Shown: one piece after another, positions 6,588-11,868 of the stretch | Layout of the letters: each line of letters begins with the position of its first letter | Numbering within the stretch: position 1 is the stretch's first letter | NCBI GenBank assembly: GCA_039914705.1 | Contig: JBDSOT010000131.1 | Span: forward strand, 1 to 11,868 | Length of the DNA: 11,868 nucleotides | Direction: 5' to 3' | Origin: JBDSTW01 sp039914705 | Lineage (GTDB): Bacteria > Pseudomonadota > Gammaproteobacteria > SURF-13 | Notes under the pieces: model-generated | Databases searched by the model: none | What the model saw: only the letters and a program-made list of their open reading frames with translations | What the model was told of the DNA's origin: nothing | Translations under genes and position numbers: made by a program

Positions 6588-6594
6588 CGGAGAT

Positions 6595-9153
6595 ATGTTG
6601 ATAGCTAAAAAACGGCGCTCATTCAAATACGACAATCTGGCGCTGGACGTTGAGTCCATCAAGCGCTCACTTGCCAATCACCTCGAATATTCAGCCGGAC
6701 AAGATTTGATCTCTGCGCGTGATCAGGACTGGTTCAATGTAGTGGCCTATACCGTGCGTGATCGCTTGGTGGATCGTTGGATGGAAACCATGCGCACCTA
6801 TTACAGGGAAGATGTGAAGCGCATTTATTATTTATCACTCGAATTCCTGATGGGACGCACACTTACCAATAGTTTGCTCAGCATGGGTTTCGTAGACGAG
6901 TGTTATCAGGCCCTGCATGACATCGGCCTGAATATGGAAGATATTCGCGAACTGGAGGCCGATGCCGGTTTAGGCAATGGCGGTTTAGGCCGCCTGGCGG
7001 CCTGTTTTTTAGACTCCATGGCAACGCTTGGGCTGCCGGGTTACGGCTATGGCATTCGTTACGAATACGGCATGTTCAAGCAGGCCATCGAAGATGGCTT
7101 TCAGGTCGAAAAACCCGATAATTGGCTGAAGTATGGCAACCCGTGGGAGTTTGCGCGGCCCAGCTCGGTGTATCCGGTTAAATTTTACGGGCAGGTGGTG
7201 CATTTTTACGATGACGAGGGCCAGTTCCGTCATCAATGGGTCGACACCGAAGAGGTCATCGCAATGGCCTACGACACACCTATCCCCGGCTATGGCACCG
7301 CCACGGTCAATAACATGCGCCTGTGGTCGAGCAAATCAACCGATGACTTCAACCTAAGTTATTTCAACGACGGTAACTACATCAAGGCAGTGGAGGATAA
7401 AAACGCCTCGGAAAACATCTCCAAGGTGCTATATCCGAACGATACCACCGAGATGGGCAAGGTGCTGCGGCTGAAGCAGCAATACTTTTTTGTGTGTGCC
7501 TCTTTACAGGATATCTTGCGTCGACTGAATAATTCCCACGAATCACTGGATAGGCTGCCGGAAAAAGTAGCGATTCAGTTGAACGATACACACCCATCAA
7601 TCGCTATCCCTGAGCTGATGCGCATACTTGTCGATAAGCATCACTTGGAGTGGGAGCATGCCTGGGATTTGAGTGTGCGCACGTTTGCCTACACTAATCA
7701 CACGCTGTTGCCCGAGGCCCTCGAAACCTGGCCGGTGAGCCAGTTTGAGGCCATGCTGCCGCGCCATTTACAGATTATTTATGAGATTAATCAGCGCCTG
7801 CTTAAGGATGTATCACACCGGTATCCGGGTGACGCCGATTTGCTCCGGCGTATGTCGATCATCGACGAGGGTAACGGGCGGCGTATTCGCATGGCGCATC
7901 TCGCCATCGCCGGCAGTCACAAGGTGAACGGTGTGTCCGCGCTGCATACGCACCTGATGAAGACGACGATCTTTGCTGACTTTGACCGCTATTTTCCGGG
8001 CCGCATCATTAATATCACCAATGGTATTACGCAGCGGCGCTGGCTCAATCAGGCTAATCCGGGCTTGGCAAAGTTGATCTCCTCCCGTATCGGCGATGGC
8101 TGGATTACCGATCTTAATGAAGTGAAAAGATTGGTGCCGCTCGCGGAAGATATGGCGTTTCGGACTGAATTCCACGCCGTCAAGCACGCTAATAAACAAC
8201 GCCTGGCGAACTTGATTCAGGAGCGTCTCAATATCACCGTGAATGTGGATTCGCTGTTCGATGTTCATGTAAAGCGCATCCATGAATATAAGCGCCAGCT
8301 ACTCAATGTGTTGCGCGTAGTGACGCTGTATAACCGTCTGCGCGCCAATCCCAACCCCGATACGGTGCCGCGCACGGTAATCTTCGCCGGCAAGGCGGCA
8401 CCTGCCTATGCTATGGCCAAGCTGGTCATTAAATTGATTAACGATGTCGCCGAGTTCGTGAATAACGATCCCCGGATCGGTGATCGCTTAAAGGTCGTGT
8501 TTATTCCCAACTATAATGTCTCGACCGCAATGGACATCTTCCCCGCCGCCGATCTCTCGCAGCAAATCTCCACGGCCGGCACCGAGGCCTCGGGTACGGG
8601 CAACATGAAATTCGCGCTGAACGGCGCGATTACTGTCGGCACACTCGATGGGGCCAATGTCGAAATGAAGGACGAGGTTGGTGCGGAAAATATCTGCATC
8701 TTCGGGTTGACTGCCGAAGAAGTCGGGCAGTTGCGTGCTGCCGGATACAATCCGTGGGATTATTATCACGCGAATCTGGAACTCAAGCAGGCTATGGATA
8801 TGATCGGTTCAGGTTTTTTTTCACCGGCTGAACCGCAGCTGTATCAACCGATCATACATTCGCTCACCGACGGCGGCGACAATTATTTTCTGCTGGCCGA
8901 TTACGCGTCGTATATGGACTGCTGCGACCAGGTGGACCGGATGTATAAAGACCCGCAGGAATGGGCGCGCCGGGCGATATTAAATGTAGCGGGTATGGGA
9001 AAGTTTTCCAGTGATCGCAGTATCAGTGACTACGCGCAAAACATATGGGATGTGAAGCCGGTAGAGGTCAGTCTTGCGAATCATCCCGCGCCGGAACATG
9101 AGCGTAGGGGCGGTGCACAAAAATTTATAAAGACAGAGGCGCACGAAAACTAA
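6595..9153 (+). CDS. glgP: Glycogen/alpha-glucan phosphorylase (GT35)
   Basis: This 852-residue cytoplasmic enzyme uses phosphate to release glucose-1-phosphate from alpha-1,4-glucan. It is slightly longer than E. coli GlgP (815). Family hallmarks are YYLSLEFLMGR (near 79-89), GLGNGGLGRLAACFLDSMA (about 125-143), QLNDTHPSIAIPEL (from about 328), VKRIHEYKRQLLN (near 559) and the PLP-binding region EASGTGNMKFALNGA, with the cofactor lysine at K672. The sequence is unbroken and has all core motifs. The last 30 residues after IWDVKPV are a low-complexity, charged extension. ATG 6595 is used, but GGAG (6589-6592) is only 2 nt before it. The adjacent TTG at 6598 would have better spacing and would remove one residue. 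No other glycogen genes are in the window, so it is not part of a local glg operon. It converges on rho across a 125-nt AT-rich gap. Confidence 0.97.
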   Translation: MLIAKKRRSFKYDNLALDVESIKRSLANHLEYSAGQDLISARDQDWFNVVAYTVRDRLVDRWMETMRTYYREDVKRIYYLSLEFLMGRTLTNSLLSMGFVDECYQALHDIGLNMEDIRELEADAGLGNGGLGRLAACFLDSMATLGLPGYGYGIRYEYGMFKQAIEDGFQVEKPDNWLKYGNPWEFARPSSVYPVKFYGQVVHFYDDEGQFRHQWVDTEEVIAMAYDTPIPGYGTATVNNMRLWSSKSTDDFNLSYFNDGNYIKAVEDKNASENISKVLYPNDTTEMGKVLRLKQQYFFVCASLQDILRRLNNSHESLDRLPEKVAIQLNDTHPSIAIPELMRILVDKHHLEWEHAWDLSVRTFAYTNHTLLPEALETWPVSQFEAMLPRHLQIIYEINQRLLKDVSHRYPGDADLLRRMSIIDEGNGRRIRMAHLAIAGSHKVNGVSALHTHLMKTTIFADFDRYFPGRIINITNGITQRRWLNQANPGLAKLISSRIGDGWITDLNEVKRLVPLAEDMAFRTEFHAVKHANKQRLANLIQERLNITVNVDSLFDVHVKRIHEYKRQLLNVLRVVTLYNRLRANPNPDTVPRTVIFAGKAAPAYAMAKLVIKLINDVAEFVNNDPRIGDRLKVVFIPNYNVSTAMDIFPAADLSQQISTAGTEASGTGNMKFALNGAITVGTLDGANVEMKDEVGAENICIFGLTAEEVGQLRAAGYNPWDYYHANLELKQAMDMIGSGFFSPAEPQLYQPIIHSLTDGGDNYFLLADYASYMDCCDQVDRMYKDPQEWARRAILNVAGMGKFSSDRSISDYAQNIWDVKPVEVSLANHPAPEHERRGGAQKFIKTEAHEN

Positions 9154-9278
9154 GCTCTGCTAGTTGAGATATATAAAGGTGCGGGCGTAAATTTTGTGCG
9201 TTGATAGACAAAACAATTGTTACGATTAAGCTATATAGGTCAGATGAGTTATATATCGGGTCTTGACGGATTCAGAAT

Positions 9279-10538
9279 CTAGCCGCGCTTCATGGAGTCG
9301 AAAAATTCGCCGTTGGTCTTGGTGGCCTTGAGCCGGTCGAGCAAAAATTCCATCGCCGCCAATTCCTCCATGGGGTGCAAAAGTTTGCGCAGAATCCACA
9401 TCTTCTGCAACTCCTCGGGTTTGGTCAGTAATTCCTCGCGGCGCGTACCGGAGCGGCTGATATGGATCGCCGGATACACACGTTTTTCAGCGATCTTGCG
9501 ATCCAGATGGATTTCCATATTACCCGTACCCTTAAACTCCTCATAAATCACATCGTCCATGCGCGAACCGGTGTCGATCAACGCGGTTGCGATAATCGTC
9601 AAACTGCCGCCCTCTTCGATATTGCGCGCGGCACCGAAAAAACGCTTCGGTCGTTGCAGGGCGTTGGCATCGACACCGCCGGTCAACACCTTGCCGGAGG
9701 AGGGAATTACTGTATTGTAGGCGCGCCCCAAGCGCGTGATGGAGTCAAGCAGGATCACCACATCGCGTTTGTGTTCGACCAGCCGCTTGGCCTTTTCGAT
9801 CACCATCTCGGCGACCTGCACGTGACGGCTGGCGGGTTCATCAAAGGTGCTGGATACGACCTCGCCCTTTACTGAGCGCGCCATTTCGGTAACTTCCTCC
9901 GGACGCTCGTCGATCAGCAGGACGATGAGATAACACTCGGGATGATTCGCGGCGATGGACTGCGCGATGTTTTGCAGCATCATAGTCTTGCCCGATTTGG
10001 GGGAGGAGACAATCAAGCCGCGCTGGCCCTTGCCGATAGGCGAGATGAGGTCGATCACGCGCGCGGTAATGTCCTCAGTACTGCCGTTACCTTGTTCCAA
10101 GGTGAGCCGTTCGTTGGCGAACAGCGGCGTCAGATTTTCGAACAACACCTTGTTCTTGGCGTTTTCGGGAAGATCGAAATTGATCTCGCTGACCTTCAAC
10201 AAGGCGAAGTACCGCTCGCCCTCCTTGGGCGGGCGGATCTTGCCTGAGACCGTATCGCCGGTGCGCAGATTAAAACGCCGCACCTGGCTGGGCGAGACGT
10301 AAATATCATCCGGCCCCGCGAGGTACGAGCTGTCTGCCGAACGCAAAAACCCAAAACCGTCTTGCAGGATTTCCAGCACACCATCGCCGAAGATGTCTTC
10401 GCCCTTTTGCGCATGCGCCTTGAGTATGGCGAAGATGACATCTTGTTTGCGTGAGCGTGCCATACCCTCGATACCCATGGTTTGGGCAAGGTCGATCAAA
10501 TCAGCGGCGCTTTTTTGTTTGAGTTCGGTAAGATTCAT
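9279..10538 (-). CDS. rho: Transcription termination factor Rho
   Basis: This is the hexameric RNA-dependent ATPase that ends transcription at rut-bearing transcripts. Its 419 residues equal the E. coli length, and key residues fall at the same numbers. The N-terminal helix bundle (1-47) is followed by the cold-shock-like RNA-binding domain with RNP1 DGFGFLRS (60-67). The ATPase domain has Walker A SSPKSGKT (178-185; E. coli has APPKAGKT), LIDERPEE (208-215, including D210 and R212), Walker B VVILLDS (260-266), a Q-loop region and the secondary RNA-binding R-loop area (around 322-330). S266 and R212, contacts for bicyclomycin in E. coli Rho, are conserved. ATG 10538 lacks a clear Shine-Dalgarno. 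The upstream 205-nt leader is structured and includes C-rich stretches. E. coli rho is autoregulated by attenuation in its leader, so similar control here is plausible but inferred. Confidence 0.98.
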   Translation of the reverse strand: MNLTELKQKSAADLIDLAQTMGIEGMARSRKQDVIFAILKAHAQKGEDIFGDGVLEILQDGFGFLRSADSSYLAGPDDIYVSPSQVRRFNLRTGDTVSGKIRPPKEGERYFALLKVSEINFDLPENAKNKVLFENLTPLFANERLTLEQGNGSTEDITARVIDLISPIGKGQRGLIVSSPKSGKTMMLQNIAQSIAANHPECYLIVLLIDERPEEVTEMARSVKGEVVSSTFDEPASRHVQVAEMVIEKAKRLVEHKRDVVILLDSITRLGRAYNTVIPSSGKVLTGGVDANALQRPKRFFGAARNIEEGGSLTIIATALIDTGSRMDDVIYEEFKGTGNMEIHLDRKIAEKRVYPAIHISRSGTRREELLTKPEELQKMWILRKLLHPMEELAAMEFLLDRLKATKTNGEFFDSMKRG

Positions 10539-10611
10539 CAGTGTCTGCTTTTCAGTGAGTGAAGTGAGTAACAGGCGACGTGTTTAAGCGCCTAAAAAGA
10601 GCTGCTTGGAA

Positions 10612-10686
10612 TTACAGTTTGGGGAGTACTGCCGGTGCGGCAGGTTTTGCTTCAAGAAACTTCGAAAACTTCGGCAACATTACCAT
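10612..10686 (-). CDS. Possible 24-codon leader ORF upstream of rho
   Basis: A short ORF in the trxA-rho gap runs from ATG 10686 to TAA 10612 and encodes MVMLPKFSKFLEAKPAAPAV plus LPKL. It starts 58 nt after trxA and ends 74 nt before rho. There is no good Shine-Dalgarno for the first ATG or for the in-frame ATG two codons later. E. coli also has a leader ORF (rhoL) before rho, but its peptide is not recognisably similar. An ORF of this length can arise by chance, so this is a candidate only. Confidence 0.25.
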   Translation of the reverse strand: MVMLPKFSKFLEAKPAAPAVLPKL

Positions 10687-10705
10687 TAAAGCAAACTTGC
10701 GTCTA

Positions 10706-10734
10706 GCCCTGGGCGAACACGTAGTCGCCCGGGC
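10706..10734 (-). other. Stable hairpin just downstream of trxA
   Basis: On the minus strand, GCCCGGGCGA pairs with TCGCCCAGGGC, giving a 10-bp stem with one bulged A and an 8-nt loop. It lies 9 nt after the trxA stop. The following bases (TAGACGCAAG) lack a T-run, so it is not a classical intrinsic terminator. It could protect the trxA 3' end, or separate trxA from the rho leader. Confidence 0.55.
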
Positions 10735-10743
10735 ACCCTGAGT

Positions 10744-11070
10744 CTAAATATTCGTATCAATAAAAGCCGTTAATTGCGACTTGGTCAAGGCACCGACTTT
10801 CGTAGCCTCGACCACGCCATTCTTGAACAGCATCAAGGTGGGAATTCCACGGATGCCGAATTTGGGCGGCGTGGCCGGATTCTGATCGATGTTCAATTTA
10901 GCAACCTTAATCTTGTCACCATATTCTGCCGCGATCTCGTCCAGCAGCGGCGAGATCATTTTGCAAGGCGCACACCAATCAGCCCAATAATCCACCAGTA
11001 CCGGCCCGCTGGCCTTGAGTACTTCGTCATCAAAGTTTGCATCGGTGACATATACGATAGGTCCGCTCAC
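10744..11070 (-). CDS. trxA: Thioredoxin 1 (CAPC active site, GTG start)
   Basis: This is a 108-residue cytoplasmic disulfide reductase of the E. coli TrxA type. The buried Asp and active site are in VDYWADWCAPCKM, with C33 and C36 as the redox pair and Ala34 where E. coli has Gly (CGPC). Other hallmarks are NPATPPKFGIRGIPTLMLF, with cis-Pro P77, and a C-terminal helix ending TAFIDTNI. The start is GTG 11070, giving MSGPIVYVTDANF, which aligns with E. coli MSDKIIHLTDDSF. GAGG lies about 8 nt upstream. A perfect TATAAT is at 11112-11107. The gene is divergent from rhlB and followed by rho, the E. coli order. Thioredoxin normally supplies electrons to DsbD, whose gene is also in this window. 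Confidence 0.97.
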   Translation of the reverse strand: MSGPIVYVTDANFDDEVLKASGPVLVDYWADWCAPCKMISPLLDEIAAEYGDKIKVAKLNIDQNPATPPKFGIRGIPTLMLFKNGVVEATKVGALTKSQLTAFIDTNI

Positions 11071-11106
11071 AGTGTGCGCCTCAAGATAAAATGGAACAGG
11101 TAGCTA

Positions 11107-11112
11107 ATTATA
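11107..11112 (-). promoter_or_regulatory. Consensus -10 hexamer for trxA
   Basis: TATAAT on the minus strand is a perfect -10. It puts transcription start near 11100, giving a leader of about 30 nt that includes GAGG before the GTG start. The -35 region (about TTCGAT, 16-bp spacing) is weak. Confidence 0.55.
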
Positions 11113-11264
11113 GTGGAATGGGTAGTTGATCGAATCAGTTTTAGATGCTGCGGCCGCCAGCGTTATGATGATCGGCGCACGGCTTGTTAATTATGCACAT
11201 TTGAGCCGATTTAGCGATGCATTACAAGCCCAATCCACAGATGATTCTGGTATCCTTGGCTATC

Positions 11265-11868
11265 ATGACTGAAAAACACTTAACCGGCGTCACGTTTGAT
11301 AGCTTTAATCTGCCTGGGGAGCTTCTGCGAGGCATTGAAGCTGCCGGATTTTCAAATTGTACACCCATCCAAGCCGCCGCCCTGCCATTAGCGCTGAATG
11401 GCCGTGACGTTGCCGGTCGTGCGCAGACCGGTACCGGTAAGACAGCCGCATTTTTGCTCGCGGTGATGCATCACCTGCTAAAACAGCCCGCGCAAGCCAC
11501 GCGTAAACAAAATCAGCCGCTCGCCTTAATCCTCGCGCCCACGCGCGAGTTGGCCATGCAGATTCATAAGGACGCCGAGGTGCTGGGTAAATACGCAGGG
11601 CTACGCATTGGGTTGGTTTACGGCGGCACAGGTTACGACACGCAGCGCGCCATGCTGGAGGCGGGCGTGGATATTCTGATCGGCACGCCCGGCCGTCTGA
11701 TCGATTATCTCAAGCAACATGTATTCGACCTCAAGGCCATTCAGGCCATGGTGCTGGACGAGGCAGATCGCATGTTCGATTTGGGTTTCATCAAGGACGT
11801 ACGCTTTTTATTGCGCCGCATGCCACCGCCCGAAAAGCGTCTTAGCATGCTGTTCTCGGCGACCCTGT
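11265..11868 (+). CDS. rhlB: ATP-dependent RNA helicase RhlB (partial, 3' end beyond the window)
   Basis: This DEAD-box RNA helicase is the degradosome helicase in enteric bacteria. The 201 visible codons cover nearly all of the first RecA-like domain: Q motif GFSNCTPIQ (28-36), motif I AQTGTGKT (53-60), Ia PTRELA (92-97), GG (120-121), Ib TPGRLID (141-147), motif II DEAD (165-168) with DRMFDLGFIKD, and motif III SAT (198-200). The close match to E. coli RhlB, including TEKHLT, NCTPIQA, MLEAGVDILIGTPGRLIDY and DLGFIKDVRFLLRRMPP, separates it from other DEAD-box helicases. ATG 11265 is chosen by homology. In-frame ATGs at 11241 and 11217 would add 8 or 16 residues, and none of the three has a strong ribosome-binding site. 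The second RecA domain and any RNase E-binding tail lie outside the window. Confidence 0.95.
   Translation, partial: MTEKHLTGVTFDSFNLPGELLRGIEAAGFSNCTPIQAAALPLALNGRDVAGRAQTGTGKTAAFLLAVMHHLLKQPAQATRKQNQPLALILAPTRELAMQIHKDAEVLGKYAGLRIGLVYGGTGYDTQRAMLEAGVDILIGTPGRLIDYLKQHVFDLKAIQAMVLDEADRMFDLGFIKDVRFLLRRMPPPEKRLSMLFSATL

Noticed and set aside
7813..8283. Minus-strand frame of 156 codons inside glgP
   Set aside because: It is antisense to an intact phosphorylase with all conserved motifs. It has no recognisable domain and no supporting start signals.
9154..9278. Terminator between the convergent glgP and rho genes
   Set aside because: The region is AT-rich with short self-complementary bits (AACAATTGTT, TATATA), but I found no GC stem followed by a T-run in either direction.
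10629..10643. CTGCCG-GTG-CGGCAG stem followed by GTTTT on the plus strand, as an intrinsic terminator
   Set aside because: No plus-strand gene ends upstream of it, the stem is only 6 bp and the T-run is short. On the minus strand, where rho is transcribed, no T-run follows.
11217..11264. Upstream in-frame ATGs of rhlB at 11217 and 11241
   Set aside because: The E. coli RhlB N-terminus aligns from MTEKHLT at 11265, and the upstream ATGs have no better ribosome-binding site.
1..11868. Mobile element, CRISPR array, tRNA, rRNA or defence system
   Set aside because: There is no transposase or integrase, no regularly spaced repeats, no cloverleaf-like sequence and no defence-family protein. The HNH and SNase proteins are housekeeping-type families here and have no defence partners beside them.

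Overview
The window looks like ordinary chromosomal DNA from a gammaproteobacterium, probably an environmental lineage outside the enteric group. The grounds are the divergent rhlB / trxA-rho arrangement (as in E. coli), an E. coli-length Rho of 419 residues, a YajD-type HNH protein, a DUF3135 protein and a cutA-dsbD pair. I see no mobile element, CRISPR array, tRNA or rRNA, and every protein gene can be placed in a known family.

Positions 1-5480 hold a minus-strand cluster, in transcription order: rpmE (ribosomal protein L31), a secreted thermonuclease-like protein, a single-domain malic enzyme, a periplasmic DUF3530-like alpha/beta-hydrolase, cutA, and dsbD, which runs off the left edge. 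The last three are separated by only 2 nt and 1 nt and should be translationally coupled. DsbD carries reductant across the inner membrane; this copy has two complete N-terminal alpha domains. Positions 5656-6393 hold yajD (+) and a DUF3135 gene (-), whose stop codons abut. A divergent intergenic region then leads to glgP (+, 6595-9153), a lone glycogen phosphorylase.

Rho (-, 9279-10538) converges on glgP. Upstream of rho are a structured 205-nt leader and trxA (-), and rhlB (+) diverges from trxA and is cut by the right edge. Rho and RhlB connect transcription termination and RNA turnover. Thioredoxin is the usual electron source for DsbD, so trxA and dsbD in this window belong to one redox chain.

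No wholly new system is evident. The points most worth a second look are: the thermonuclease ORF, which has no ATG, GTG or TTG from which an intact protein could start; the tandem DsbD alpha domains; the hydrolase nucleophile elbow, which reads GHDMG with no serine; a TAATTACC repeat cluster around the glgP -10 and ribosome-binding region; and a possible 24-codon leader ORF ahead of rho. No stretch over about 300 bases is without a gene. The larger gaps (5481-5655, 6394-6594, 10539-10743, 11071-11264) are promoter or leader regions. The gap at 9154-9278 is AT-rich, and I see no convincing intrinsic terminator in it.
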